Notes: generated by a model not told the origin, from the letters alone. A stretch of 64,000 nucleotides of DNA from Fundidesulfovibrio putealis DSM 16056 (GCF_000429325.1 NZ_AUBQ01000003.1:310001-374000), one strand, 5' to 3'. Positions 1 to 12,133 are shown, counted from the stretch's first letter. A program made the numbers and translations.

Positions 1-653
1 GTGGCGAGGAACCAGAAGCGCAGCAAAGTGACCACGCCAATGCCAATCATGATAGCCGTGAGCAGGTTCTCCTTCTTCTTGAAGCCGAACCGTCCCTTGC
101 TGTCGATGACGCCCCATTTGATCATGATGCGGTAGAAGCCGATGCCGACGTGCAGCTCCACCATGGGCAGGAGCACCAGGTAGAAGAGCATCCACCAGCC
201 GCCCTGGATGCGGGCTGCGGACTTCTGCGCGGTGATGGGCAGGTCGGTGAGGACAACCCACATGTGGATGGAGCCCATGATCAGGATGATCATGGCCGTG
301 ACGGCCTGAACCACCCACAGCCAGGTGTCGGCGTGGCGCATGCGCTTGGCGTTCTGCAGCATGAGCCCCTGTTCCTTGGAGGCGAAGGGGATCTTGCGGG
401 CGGCCAGCACGAAGTGGGTGAGGAAGATGGCGAAGATCGCCGGACCACCCAGCTGGGCCATGCCGGTGGCCTCGAAGAAGTGACCGATGGCGTTCATGAC
501 GCCGGGGCCGATGATGACGCTTGAAACCAGGAACAGGTGCGCCCACATGAACATGATCAGGAAAGCGCCGGACAGCATCTGGCACCAGTCCAGATAGGCC
601 GAGCACTTGCAGCTGGTCATGGGTTTGTGGGTGGCGATGGACGGGATCGACAT
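1..653 (-). CDS. frdC: Fumarate reductase cytochrome b subunit (partial)
   Basis: Membrane anchor of a Wolinella-type quinol:fumarate reductase; it binds two b hemes and passes electrons between menaquinone and FrdAB. The gene runs off the left edge: 217 codons are present, and the C-terminus and any frdA/frdB lie outside. Hydrophobic helices carry histidines in MWAHLFLV, AIGHFFE, LTHFVLA, SIHMWVV and VELHVGIG, which fits the family's heme-ligand pattern. The ATG at 653 has GGAGG five bases upstream. It lies 87 bases after dctA on the same strand, so fumarate uptake and reduction are probably one transcript. A succinate dehydrogenase role cannot be excluded from this subunit alone. Confidence 0.88.
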   Translation of the reverse strand, partial: MSIPSIATHKPMTSCKCSAYLDWCQMLSGAFLIMFMWAHLFLVSSVIIGPGVMNAIGHFFEATGMAQLGGPAIFAIFLTHFVLAARKIPFASKEQGLMLQNAKRMRHADTWLWVVQAVTAMIILIMGSIHMWVVLTDLPITAQKSAARIQGGWWMLFYLVLLPMVELHVGIGFYRIMIKWGVIDSKGRFGFKKKENLLTAIMIGIGVVTLLRFWFLA

Positions 654-693
654 TACATCCTCCGGGTCTGTGTGGAACTGTCCGTCAGAGCGG

Positions 694-718
694 GGCGGGC
701 GTGTCTGGTCCGCCCGCC
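694..718. other. GC-only hairpin between dctA and frdC
   Basis: Eight-base arms GGCGGGCG (694-701) and CGCCCGCC (711-718) flank a nine-base loop in the 87-base space between dctA and frdC. There is no T-run on the minus strand, so it is not a standard terminator. It could set the dctA to frdC transcript ratio by partial termination or RNA processing; this is inference. Confidence 0.4.
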
Positions 719-740
719 GCCGCTGTTGCCGGTTTTGTAC

Positions 741-2108
741 TTATGCCTTGTCCGTGGGGCAGACGCCGCCATTGGTGACGGACTTGCCTTCGGCCAGCAT
801 CTCTTCGGGATCGTCGGCGAAGTCGCCTGAGAGGTCGCCTGCCAGCACGCACTGGAGCTTGCGTTCGTCCAGCGCGCCTTCCCACTTGGCGATGACCAGG
901 GTGGCCACGCCGTTGCCGATCAGGTTGGTGATGGCGCGGGCTTCGGACATGAAGCGGTCAACGCCAAGGAGCAGGGTCAGCGAGGCCAGCGGGATGGAAC
1001 CCACCGAGCCCAGGGTGGCGGCCAGGGTGATGAAGCCGCCGCCGGTGACTGCCGCAGCGCCCTTGGAGGTGAGCAGCAGGATGAACATCATGTACAGCTG
1101 GTCGGCCATGGTCAGCGGGGTGTTGGTGGCCTGGGCCAGGAACACGGCGGCCATGGTCAGGTAGATGCAGGTGCCGTCCAGGTTGAAGGAGTAGCCCATG
1201 GGCAGGCACAGGCCGACCACGGACTGGTTGGCTCCGGCGTTCTCCAGCTTGGCCATCATGCGGGGCAGGGCCGCCTCGGAGGAGGAGGTGCCGAGCACCA
1301 GGAGGATCTCCTCGGAGATGTACTTGAGGTACTTCCACAGGGAGAAGCCGGCCATCTTGCAGACCGCCCACAACACCACGAAGATGAACAGGGCGCAGGT
1401 CAGGTAGACGTCGAGCATCAGCCTGCCCAGCGCCATGAGGGCGTCACCCCCCTGGGTGGACACCACCACGGCCATGGCCCCGAATGCGCCGAACGGCGCG
1501 AAGTACATCACATAATGGACTACTTTGAACATGCCTCGCGCGAATTCATCAATGAATGTCGTTACGTTGCGTGCGCGGTCTCCCAGGGCGGAAAGGCCCG
1601 TGCCGAAGAGGATGGAGAAGAAGAGCACCTGCAGGATGTCGCCCTTGGAGAAGGCGCCGACGACCGAGTCAGGCACGATGTTGGTGAGGAAATCGACCGT
1701 GGAGAGCTTCTTGGTCTCGCCTGCGTAGGCTTGCACCTTTTTCACGCCGGCAGCGTCGGCCTGCATCTTGGCCGCGTAGTCGTCCAAGCCGACGCCGGGC
1801 TTGGTGACGTTGACCACGGCCAGGCCGATGGCCAGGGCGAACAGGGTCATGGTCCAGAAATACAGCATGGCCTTCAGGCCCACGCGGCCGACCTTGCCCA
1901 TGTCGCCCATTTTGGCGATGCCGGTGACGACCGTACAGAAAATGATGGGTGCGATGACCATCTTGACCATCTTGATAAAGGTCTTGGCCAGTGGCTCGAG
2001 ACCGGAGGCGAATGCCTTTGTCTGCGGAATGAAGCCGATGATGATACCGGCGGCGATGCCGAAAAGAACCCAGAAATACAACGTCTTGTAAATTTTCTTC
2101 CCTGCCAT
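741..2108 (-). CDS. dctA: DctA-family C4-dicarboxylate symporter
   Basis: Inner-membrane cation-coupled importer of fumarate, malate and succinate (DAACS family, glutamate-symporter fold). The 455-residue length is usual for DctA. Family hallmarks are the serine-rich reentrant motif LGTSSSEAALPRM, the substrate/cation motif GYSFNLDGT in the next helix, and the late segment SKGAAAVTGGGFITLAATL. The ATG at 2108 follows a GGAGAGGAAA ribosome-binding site. A sigma54 promoter lies about 200 bases upstream, with palindromic activator sites beyond it. The neighbouring frdC implies that imported fumarate serves as electron acceptor. Confidence 0.94.
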   Translation of the reverse strand: MAGKKIYKTLYFWVLFGIAAGIIIGFIPQTKAFASGLEPLAKTFIKMVKMVIAPIIFCTVVTGIAKMGDMGKVGRVGLKAMLYFWTMTLFALAIGLAVVNVTKPGVGLDDYAAKMQADAAGVKKVQAYAGETKKLSTVDFLTNIVPDSVVGAFSKGDILQVLFFSILFGTGLSALGDRARNVTTFIDEFARGMFKVVHYVMYFAPFGAFGAMAVVVSTQGGDALMALGRLMLDVYLTCALFIFVVLWAVCKMAGFSLWKYLKYISEEILLVLGTSSSEAALPRMMAKLENAGANQSVVGLCLPMGYSFNLDGTCIYLTMAAVFLAQATNTPLTMADQLYMMFILLLTSKGAAAVTGGGFITLAATLGSVGSIPLASLTLLLGVDRFMSEARAITNLIGNGVATLVIAKWEGALDERKLQCVLAGDLSGDFADDPEEMLAEGKSVTNGGVCPTDKA

Positions 2109-2303
2109 TTTCCTCTCCTCGATCGCGCTGCGTTAAGTAAAACGATTCATGCGGACCTTGCCGCAGTGGTCCGGTGCGGCTCCGGCTGCTCACGGTGCTG
2201 GCTTGCCGCTGCCTCCTTCTCAATTGCCGACCTGGGAGAGCGGTCGGGTTGGATGTTTCTATTGGTATCGGAAAGCTAACATGCTTTAAGCTCCCCCCGT
2301 AAA

Positions 2304-2319
2304 GGCAATTTGCGTGCCA
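2304..2319 (-). promoter_or_regulatory. Sigma54 (-24/-12) promoter for dctA-frdC
   Basis: On the minus strand the sequence TGGCACGCAAATTGCC matches the RpoN consensus TGGCACG-N4-TTGC(A/T) at every fixed position except the last base. GG and GC are correctly ten bases apart. Transcription toward dctA would leave a leader of roughly 185 bases. The adjacent sigma54 activator gene and the palindromes at 2416-2475 support the call. Confidence 0.85.
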
Positions 2320-2415
2320 CTTGCCCAGAACGGTGCGAAATAGGTGAATGATATTGAATTAAGAGGCTTTGGCGAGCGGATAATGCAGCGAGGCGGAAAA
2401 TGCGCCGGGGCAAAG

Positions 2416-2475
2416 GTGTGGCAAAATGTGTGGCGTGGCGCCACACATGTGTGGCGTGCGCCACAGGTGCGCCAC
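2416..2475. promoter_or_regulatory. Clustered palindromic upstream activator sites
   Basis: Five TGTGGC or GCCAC half sites occur within 60 bases: GTGTGGC at 2416-2422, GTGTGGC/GCCACAC at 2428-2434 and 2440-2446, TGTGGC/GCCACA at 2450-2455 and 2460-2465, and GCCAC at 2471-2475. GTGGCGCCAC (2435-2444) is itself a perfect palindrome. The cluster sits about 110-170 bases upstream of the -12 element, the normal distance for enhancer sites of sigma54 activators. The rest of the 559-base gap 2109-2667 shows only the promoter and the leader. Confidence 0.75.
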
Positions 2476-2667
2476 GGTGACATGCGGCACAGGGGAGCCC
2501 GTGGCGCAAGGGCCGGATGAAATGTCCCGAGGATTCGGGATGTTGGCTTGAAGAAAGGCGGAGGCGTCAAACCGGGGCAGGCCGGGATGCGGGCTGGGGC
2601 GCGGCTGCGCCATGAACGGGTAGTCCTCAGCCGGGTCAGGGCGAGGGCGGAGCGCTGGCGTGGCGCG

Positions 2668-5925
<3,258 letters not shown>

Positions 5926-6228
5926 GACGCAACCTCCGCGCCGCATTGGTTACGACGCCGGACGCGCCGTGGCAAGAGCCTTTGACATCCGGCGCGGCCT
6001 GAGTCACTTCTTCGGGTCATGAAGCATGCCGATTTATCTGGGAAAACCGCCGCGCTGGGGATCGCATGTGGCTGGAGGCGACCCTGGACGCCCGCAGCGT
6101 CGCCCCGGTGCTGCTGCCCCAGGGCGAATTCCCGCTGATACTGTCGGGGGCGTCGGGAACGACTTCTCCGTGCGCTTCACGCAACGGCCCGTTCCGCTTT
6201 TTGATTCGATAAAGGACTGGAGGTAGTC
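5926..6228. other. Divergent intergenic region
   Basis: Separates the leftward sigma54 activator from the rightward MscS gene and should hold both promoters. No sigma54 or clear -35/-10 pair was recognised. A 48-codon ATG frame (6066-6212) exists but lacks a ribosome-binding site and any recognisable feature, so it is not called. Confidence 0.5.
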
Positions 6229-8721
6229 ATGGCGCGTCTGCGTGTTCTCGCCCTGCTCGGGTTCGTCCTGCTGGCCGCAGGCTCGGCGCAGGCCCTCGCG
6301 GCCGATTCGCCCCTGGTCAATCCCGGCGTCCCGGCGTCCTCCCCTGACAGCCTGGCCTGGAGGGAGGTGCTCAAGGGCATCGACAGGGACCTGGACAGGC
6401 GGGCCGCCGAAGTGGCGGAAGTGCGCCGCGACATGCCCGCGCTCCTGGAGCAGGCCAAGGCCTATCTGGCCCGGATGGACAACCACCTGAGCCAGGTGCT
6501 CATCATCGGCGGCGTGGCGGGCCGGACCCCCTGGGCCATGCGCAGCCTCCGGGCTCATTACCAGAGCATGGAGATCGCCCTGGAGCGCGAGGCGGGCATG
6601 CTGCGCCTGACCCGCGAGCACCTGGACAGGATCAAGCAGGAGAACGCCACGCTGCGCGAAATTAAGCGCAAAGGCCCCGAGAACGCTTACAACGACGCCA
6701 CCGTGGCCGCCCTGGATGAACCCACGCGAAAGATGGCGGCCATCAAGTTGGAAGTGGACGACCTCAAGGCGAACATCGACGGAGTGCTCCAGATGTTCGC
6801 CGACCTGGAGGAGAACGTCCGCGAGGCCAACCGCGATTTTCTCGAAGACTACATCGACATATTCAAGGAGCATTTCTTCAGCACCAGCCGCCCCCCGCTG
6901 GACGTCTACGGCCTCAAGCTGCTGGAGAGCCGCGCCGTGGAATGGGCGGGGGACTTCCCCCGATTCATCGGCCCGGTCCTGGCCTGGACCAAATGGGCCG
7001 ACTTGGCGATCGTGGGCCTGCCCGCCTGGCTGGTGGTCCTGTTCGGGGGGAGCTGGCTGGTCCGCCGCCTGGGCAGTACGGACTCGGGAGCGCTGATTGC
7101 CTGCGGGTCCGCACCGGAAAATCCTGATGCGGAGTCCGCCGCGACTGGCGATACTGACGAGTCGGTCCAGGCCGCGCCGCAGCACGCGCCCGACCCCGGA
7201 GCCCCGCCGCCGGACATCCTCAGGGCTGGCTGGGCCATGCTGTCATTTGGCGTGGTGTTCTTCGTGGTGTCCTGGTTTGTGCCTTTCACGGCCAACCACG
7301 TCCTGAACCTGCTGCTGGTCAGCGTGGCCGTGGCGGGCGGCGCGCTGCTGGTGCGCCGCCGCCTGGAGCCGGGGCTTTTGGACTTCTTCCTGCTTATTTA
7401 CTGCCTGGGAACGTTGCTGGACATCCTGGGCACTCCGGCGGAGGTGATCTGCGTGGCCTGGATTCCGGTGATGGCCTTGGCCGCCTGGAACCGCTGGCGC
7501 AACGGCTGCCGCAGGGCGGCCTGGGTCTTCGGCGCGCTCGGGGGCATATCCCTTTTGGGGATGGGGCCCCAGGCGGTGGTGCTGTCACAGGCTTGGTTCC
7601 TCATGCACCTGACCAGGGGGACGGTGCGCGCCATGCGGGCGTCCATGGCTGGAAGGGGCGCGGCCTGGCTGCGCTACGGGTACCCTCTGGCGGTAACGAT
7701 CCTGTCCGTAGCCTACCTGGCCTGGCTCCTGATGTTCATGGGCGGGCCGGGGTTCGTGGACTACGTGTTCACGCTGGAGCTGGCCCTGGGGCCTGCGAAG
7801 CTGTCCCTGGACGCGATTGCGGCCATGGTCGTCCTGTTCTTCGCGGCCAGGCTGGGCCTGGTCTGGCTGGGGATATCCCTGGAGAGGGCCAGCTACGACG
7901 GCAGGAAGCTGGACCCTGCCCTCTCGCACACCCTGTCCACGCTGGCCTCGTACGCGGTCTGGCTCAGCTACCTGCTGGCCGCCCTGCACATCCTGGGGGT
8001 GCCGCTCACCGGCCTGACCTGGATCGCCTCCGGCCTCTCGGTGGGCGTGGGCTTCGGCCTGAAGGACATCATCAGCAACTTCATGTCCGGTCTCATCATC
8101 CTGTTCGGCGGGTCCATCAAGAAGGGCGACGTGGTCCAGACCGGCAAGACCCTTGGCGAGGTCACGGCGGTGTCCGTGCGCAACACCACCGTGCGCACCA
8201 TGGACAACTCCATGGTCATCATCCCCAACTCCAGCTTCCTCAAGGGCGAGATCATCAACTGGAGCTACCAGGACAAGCGCATCCGCCTGACCATCCCCGT
8301 GAGCGTGGCCCCCGGCACCAAGGTCAAGAAGGTGCGCAAGATCCTCTTGGGCGTGGCCGGGAAGCACGAGAGGGTGCTGAAGGATCCGGCCCCGTCCGTG
8401 TTCATGCGCCAATTCGGCAGGATGGGCCTGGATTTCGAACTCTACGTCTGGATCGAGGATTTCCGCGACAAGTTCACGGTGGAGTCCGACCTGGCTTCCG
8501 CCATCGACCAGCAGCTCCAGGAGAACAAGATCACCGTGGCCTTCCAGGGCGTGAAGGTGAAGTACAAGCCCAAAGGCACCGAGGAGGCCCAGCGCGAGGC
8601 GGCCCGCGAGGCCCTGCGCGAGAAGCGCCGCACCGTGTTCGCCATGGTGCGCCCCCTGCGTCAGGTGCACATGCGGGCCAAATGGGGCGTGCCCGTGAAG
8701 ATCGTCCCGCCTGCCGAGTAG
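6229..8721 (+). CDS. Large MscS-family mechanosensitive channel
   Basis: Inner-membrane channel thought to open on membrane tension during hypoosmotic shock. The 830-residue chain is far longer than plain MscS (about 290). It has a signal peptide (1-25, ending AQALA), a helical, charged periplasmic domain (about 30-235, coiled-coil-like), some ten hydrophobic segments, then the MscS core from about residue 595. The pore helix is GVGFGLKDIISNFMSGL, followed by the beta domain with IPNSSFLKGEIINWSY and a C-terminal alpha/beta domain. This layout resembles the MscK/YbdG-type large paralogues. A charged tail follows the core. The ATG has TGGAGG upstream. It is probably monocistronic. Confidence 0.88.
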   Translation: MARLRVLALLGFVLLAAGSAQALAADSPLVNPGVPASSPDSLAWREVLKGIDRDLDRRAAEVAEVRRDMPALLEQAKAYLARMDNHLSQVLIIGGVAGRTPWAMRSLRAHYQSMEIALEREAGMLRLTREHLDRIKQENATLREIKRKGPENAYNDATVAALDEPTRKMAAIKLEVDDLKANIDGVLQMFADLEENVREANRDFLEDYIDIFKEHFFSTSRPPLDVYGLKLLESRAVEWAGDFPRFIGPVLAWTKWADLAIVGLPAWLVVLFGGSWLVRRLGSTDSGALIACGSAPENPDAESAATGDTDESVQAAPQHAPDPGAPPPDILRAGWAMLSFGVVFFVVSWFVPFTANHVLNLLLVSVAVAGGALLVRRRLEPGLLDFFLLIYCLGTLLDILGTPAEVICVAWIPVMALAAWNRWRNGCRRAAWVFGALGGISLLGMGPQAVVLSQAWFLMHLTRGTVRAMRASMAGRGAAWLRYGYPLAVTILSVAYLAWLLMFMGGPGFVDYVFTLELALGPAKLSLDAIAAMVVLFFAARLGLVWLGISLERASYDGRKLDPALSHTLSTLASYAVWLSYLLAALHILGVPLTGLTWIASGLSVGVGFGLKDIISNFMSGLIILFGGSIKKGDVVQTGKTLGEVTAVSVRNTTVRTMDNSMVIIPNSSFLKGEIINWSYQDKRIRLTIPVSVAPGTKVKKVRKILLGVAGKHERVLKDPAPSVFMRQFGRMGLDFELYVWIEDFRDKFTVESDLASAIDQQLQENKITVAFQGVKVKYKPKGTEEAQREAAREALREKRRTVFAMVRPLRQVHMRAKWGVPVKIVPPAE

Positions 8722-8831
8722 GGCGCGGGTCTCAGGCTCACGCTTCGCGGTGTGCGGTTTTGCCCGATTTCGACCGGGCTCGCCGCGCGGCGCGGATGGC
8801 GCTTTTAAAAAAAAATCCGCTCTATTCTTCC

Positions 8832-8855
8832 GGGGCCTGTAACCGAAACGGCCCC
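8832..8855. other. GGGGCC/GGCCCC hairpin upstream of ECF sigma gene
   Basis: Six-base GC arms (8832-8837 and 8850-8855) with a twelve-base loop. No T-run follows. It lies in the leader or promoter region of the ECF operon and may be an operator or a leader structure. Confidence 0.3.
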
Positions 8856-8864
8856 AAGTCACGA

Positions 8865-8879
8865 CCTCCCAATCGGAGG
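8865..8879 (+). promoter_or_regulatory. Ribosome-binding site inside a small hairpin
   Basis: CCTCC (8865-8869) can pair with GGAGG (8875-8879), which is the Shine-Dalgarno sequence for the GTG start at 8885. The five-base loop CAATC closes the stem. Pairing would hide the ribosome-binding site and reduce sigma-factor translation unless melted. Confidence 0.4.
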
Positions 8880-8884
8880 CACAT

Positions 8885-9481
8885 GTGGGCACGACCCGCT
8901 CTGACGACGCGCAGGCCGTGCGGCGCGTCCTGGCTGGCGACACGGACGCGTTCGAGGTGCTGGTGCGCGCGCATCAGGAGCATCTGTTTCGGCTGTTGTC
9001 GCGCCATCTGCCCCATGCCGAGGTGGCCGAGGCCGCCCAGGAGGCGCTCCTGGACGCCTACCAGAGCCTCGCCAAGCTGCGCGATCCCGAGCGGTTCAAG
9101 TCCTGGCTGTCGGCCATTGCGCTGCGGCGCTCCGCCGACTTCTGGCGGGAGAAATCCCGGCGCGCCGAACACGGCGTGGACTTCTCCAGCCCCGAGGACA
9201 TGGCCTGGCTGGAAGATGCGATGCAGGAGGACTCCTCCAGCCGTTTCGAGGAGCTCACCCGCCGCCAGGAGGCCTCCCGGCTGGTGGAAGCCCTGATGGA
9301 GGGCCTCTCGCCCGAGGACCGCATCGCCGTGGAGCTTTTTTACGCCGAGGAATACGGCGTTGCCGAGATAGCCGAGATGCTGGGATGGGGCGAATCGAAG
9401 GTGAAGGTGCGCCTGCACCGCGCCCGCAAGAAAATGGCCCGCAAGTACGAGAGCGTGCACGGGCGGGGAGAGAAACCATGA
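8885..9481 (+). CDS. ECF-type RNA polymerase sigma factor
   Basis: Group 4 sigma factor of 198 residues directing transcription of a small stress regulon. The sigma2 region covers about 10-75 (FEVLVRAHQEHLFRLL, then AQEALLDAYQSLAKL), and the sigma4 region about 130-190 (LSPEDRIAVELFYAEEYGVAEIAEMLGW then SKVKVRLHRARKKM). The start is GTG, six bases after GGAGG; the ATG two bases earlier is out of frame. The stop overlaps the next start (ATGA), so sigma factor and membrane partner are translationally coupled. The layout matches an ECF factor held by a cognate membrane anti-sigma factor. Confidence 0.93.
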   Translation: MGTTRSDDAQAVRRVLAGDTDAFEVLVRAHQEHLFRLLSRHLPHAEVAEAAQEALLDAYQSLAKLRDPERFKSWLSAIALRRSADFWREKSRRAEHGVDFSSPEDMAWLEDAMQEDSSSRFEELTRRQEASRLVEALMEGLSPEDRIAVELFYAEEYGVAEIAEMLGWGESKVKVRLHRARKKMARKYESVHGRGEKP

Positions 9482-9756
9482 ACGGGACTATGGACAGGAT
9501 TTGCGCCGGGGTGGTGGCCGCCAGGGGGCAGGTTGCCGTGCCGCCGGGTTTTGCCGGACGGGTGATGGCCCACGTGCGCGAGCGGGCAGAGGCCGCGCTG
9601 GATGGCTGGTTCATGAGCCGGGTGGCCATGCCGCTCATGGCCGGAGGCGGGGTCGCCTCGCTCGGGTTCGGGCTGGCCTGGATGTGGCTGTGGCAGGCAG
9701 GCGCGCTGACCGAGGCATCCTTCCTGCTGACCGGCGACCTGCTGGCCGGATTTTAA
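9478..9756 (+). CDS. Small membrane protein, probable anti-sigma factor
   Basis: A 92-residue protein with a short cytoplasmic N-terminal half (residues 1-48) and two hydrophobic stretches (about 49-72 and 80-91). It starts within the stop of the ECF sigma gene, the normal place for an anti-sigma factor. Small size and a single cytoplasmic segment recall CnrY-like anti-sigma factors; there is no HxxxCxxC zinc motif, so it is not a ZAS-type protein. No sequence family was recognised, and function is inferred from context and topology. Confidence 0.6.
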   Translation: MNGTMDRICAGVVAARGQVAVPPGFAGRVMAHVRERAEAALDGWFMSRVAMPLMAGGGVASLGFGLAWMWLWQAGALTEASFLLTGDLLAGF

Positions 9757-9771
9757 GACGGAGGCGACGCC

Positions 9772-10158
9772 ATGAACAAACGCAAGCTCATCCTGGCTGG
9801 CATCGGCATCTTTCTGGCCGGAGTCCTGGCCGGAGGCGCGGGCATGGGCTTGTTCGCCAAGCTCAGGCTGGCTCCCCTGACGCGCATGGACAAGGTCGGG
9901 CCTTCCGGGTTTTTCATGGAACGCATGGATTCCGCGCTCAAGCTGTCGCCCGGCCAGCGCGAGGCCATCCGCCCCATCATCGAGGACGTGCTGGCCAAGG
10001 TGCGCGAGGTGCGCGAGCCCTGCATGCCCGCCGAGCAAAAGGCCCTGAGCGAGGGCGCGGTCCGCATCAGGGAGCACCTGGACCCCGAGCAGCAGGAGAA
10101 GTTCACTCGTTTCATCGAAAAGGCCATGGAGCGCCGCAAGCGTCTTCTGGGCCACTAG
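9772..10158 (+). CDS. CpxP/Spy/ZraP-like periplasmic sensor or chaperone
   Basis: A 128-residue protein with an N-terminal membrane segment (residues 5-26) and a helical, charged periplasmic domain. Two LTxxQ-type repeats are visible as LSPGQREAI and LDPEQQEKF, the signature of the CpxP/Spy and heavy-metal-sensor (CnrX/ZraP) group. In metal-responsive systems such a protein senses ligand in the periplasm and controls the anti-sigma factor. Fifteen bases separate it from the probable anti-sigma gene, making a three-gene operon. One cysteine (REPCMP) could bind metal. The actual signal is unknown. Confidence 0.7.
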   Translation: MNKRKLILAGIGIFLAGVLAGGAGMGLFAKLRLAPLTRMDKVGPSGFFMERMDSALKLSPGQREAIRPIIEDVLAKVREVREPCMPAEQKALSEGAVRIREHLDPEQQEKFTRFIEKAMERRKRLLGH

Positions 10159-10368
10159 TGCAGCGTCCCTGAAGATCATGTTGATGGTTTTCAGCGATAA
10201 AAACCAATGTGGGACTAGTATCCTCGAATCAAAGAACCATTTGTTTTAAGGACGCCACACAAGAAGGCCGCGTCGGCTTCGCTGGAGATATCAAAGCTGG
10301 ATTTGACGGACGCCTGATTTTTCGTCACCATCGCCGAAAGATCAAATCCTCGAATCTGGCGGTCGTTC

Positions 10369-11262
10369 ATGCCTCATCTTCCCGTTTTCTCCACCATCGG
10401 CCAGGGCATGGCCCTGTTCGGCCTGAACATAGGCAGGCTGATGAAGTGGGGAGTGATCCCCACGCTCCTCAGCCTCGCCGCCCTCGGTGCGGCCCTGGGC
10501 CTCGGGCTCCTGATGCAACCGGATGAGCAGGGCGGCGTGCCCTGGTGGTGGGCCGGATTCATTCCGGCGGTATTTTTCTCCATCCTCGCCTGGGTTCCCT
10601 ACGGCATGCGCATCAACCAGTTGGCCGTGACCGGACGGGTGGAGCCGGGCGGCTACGTGGGGATGATGTTCACCCAGGCCGCCCTGTGGTACTTCGCCTA
10701 CGGACTGCTGGTGGGGCTCATCCAGCTGGGCGGGGCGCTCATATCCGCCATACCCGTGATCCTGGTGCTGATGAACAAGGGACAGGCCGGGGCGGATGCG
10801 CGCGTGGCCCTGGCGGGGCTTGCGACCATGGCCCTGCTGCTGGTGTTTTTCATCATGACCTCGCCCCTCAATCTGATCTATGCGGCGGCTTCCGTGGAGC
10901 GCGAGCCCTCCCTGGGCAAGGCCTACAACCTGGGCGCGCACAGCAAGCTGCGCCTTTTCTTCTGCGTGGTGCTCACGGGGCTGCTGTTTGGCATTCTGCA
11001 GCAAGGCGTGGAGTGGATCGCCTCGTCGATCGGCGGCAGGTTCTCGGAGCACGGCAAGCTGCTCTTCGCCCCGGTGCTGGTCCTGGTGTGGTTCTTCAGC
11101 TATGTGACCGCCGCTGCGGTGCCCGCCGTGGCCTACCGCATCCTCTCCGGCCTGCCGGACCCCCGCGAACCCGCCGTGGACGGCCAACCTCTTACGGTCC
11201 GGGAGCCTGAGCCCGCTTCCCCGGAGCCCGCGCCCGGACGGACCGGTGACGACGGACAATAA
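10369..11262 (+). CDS. Polytopic membrane protein, paralogue 1 of 3
   Basis: A 297-residue inner-membrane protein with about six predicted transmembrane segments and a Pro/Glu-rich cytoplasmic tail (about 258-297). It has no catalytic motif. Length and topology resemble DUF4013- or GPDPase-membrane-domain-like proteins, but no family is asserted. The next two genes have a similar layout: amphipathic N-terminus, hydrophobic pair, an Arg-rich short loop (here YGMRINQL), then a four-helix block. The three are packed with no gaps and look cotranscribed. An 11-base direct repeat ATCCTCGAATC lies upstream at 10220 and 10346. Confidence 0.65.
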   Translation: MPHLPVFSTIGQGMALFGLNIGRLMKWGVIPTLLSLAALGAALGLGLLMQPDEQGGVPWWWAGFIPAVFFSILAWVPYGMRINQLAVTGRVEPGGYVGMMFTQAALWYFAYGLLVGLIQLGGALISAIPVILVLMNKGQAGADARVALAGLATMALLLVFFIMTSPLNLIYAAASVEREPSLGKAYNLGAHSKLRLFFCVVLTGLLFGILQQGVEWIASSIGGRFSEHGKLLFAPVLVLVWFFSYVTAAAVPAVAYRILSGLPDPREPAVDGQPLTVREPEPASPEPAPGRTGDDGQ

Positions 11263-11272
11263 GGAGTTTGCA

Positions 11273-12133
11273 ATGCAGTCGGGCGAACAGGCTCCCTGGC
11301 GGTTTTCGCCCATTGATGTGGTGGCGGAGAGCGTGGCCTTCGTGGCCGCCCATCTTCCGCTCATCGCAACATGGTCCGCAGCGCCTCTGCTGTACGGGCT
11401 GGCCTTCCAGTTTTTCCTGCCGTCAGGCGGAGGCGAGGGGCGCACGGTGCTCCTGCCCGCGCTGCTGCTCATGGCCTTCATCCTGCTGTGGATCCGGGTC
11501 CCCATGGAGCTGCGCCTGTACCGCAAGCTCTTGTTGGACGAATCTCCGAAACATTTCTACGGATTGCAGCTTATCGACGGGCGCAGCTGGCGCTACGTCT
11601 GGGCGTATCTGCGCGTGATCGGTCTGTTCCTGGCCACCTTCGGGCCGGGCGTGCTCATGGTCGCCTCGCTGGCCGCACCGCTGCTCAAGGGCAGCCTAGC
11701 CCAGGGGGAATCCCCGGACCAGTTGACCTCGCTTGTTTCCGTGGCGGGGGCGTTCCTGCTCCTGGGCGTCCTGTACGTGATGCTCGCGCCCAGGGTGATC
11801 CTGCTGTTCCCCGACGTGGCCATGGGGGGGCAGGGCAGGCTGTTCGGGCCTGGAGCCTTGGGCGAGCTCGGCAAGGCGGCCCGTTGGCGCATGGTGGCCG
11901 TGATGGCCATGATCTGGGCTCCGGAACATACCCTGAACCTGCTCGGCTACATTGGCGGCGACTGGGAGGCCTGGAAGGAAATCTCGCAGATGTGGTGGTT
12001 CTCCCTGTTCATGTACCTGCTGGGCTTCGCCACCATGATCGTTTCAGTTGTGGCGGGCGGGGTGATGTACCGGCGGCTGCGCGCGGGCATCCCGGCCATG
12101 TCGCGCGTGGAGACGCGCGAAGAGGACGAGTGA
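11273..12133 (+). CDS. Polytopic membrane protein, paralogue 2 of 3
   Basis: A 286-residue membrane protein with about six hydrophobic segments and the loop ELRLYRKLLLDES after the first pair, matching the equivalent loops of the flanking genes. The ATG at 11273 is preferred because AAGGAG precedes it by seven bases; an upstream in-frame ATG at 11246 lies inside the previous gene. Its stop overlaps the GTG of the next gene (GTGA). Function is unknown; conserved packing with its paralogues suggests a membrane complex or sequential duplicates. Confidence 0.65.
   Translation: MQSGEQAPWRFSPIDVVAESVAFVAAHLPLIATWSAAPLLYGLAFQFFLPSGGGEGRTVLLPALLLMAFILLWIRVPMELRLYRKLLLDESPKHFYGLQLIDGRSWRYVWAYLRVIGLFLATFGPGVLMVASLAAPLLKGSLAQGESPDQLTSLVSVAGAFLLLGVLYVMLAPRVILLFPDVAMGGQGRLFGPGALGELGKAARWRMVAVMAMIWAPEHTLNLLGYIGGDWEAWKEISQMWWFSLFMYLLGFATMIVSVVAGGVMYRRLRAGIPAMSRVETREEDE

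Noticed and set aside
6066-6212. 48-codon frame upstream of the MscS gene
   Set aside because: No ribosome-binding site, no motif, and it lies in an expected divergent promoter region.
7593-9296. 567-codon plus-strand frame overlapping MscS and sigma genes
   Set aside because: It crosses two clear genes in another frame and shows no domain.
10220-10356. Direct repeat ATCCTCGAATC at 10220-10230 and 10346-10356
   Set aside because: Eleven bases, no inverted ends and no element between them; probably chance or a minor regulatory repeat.
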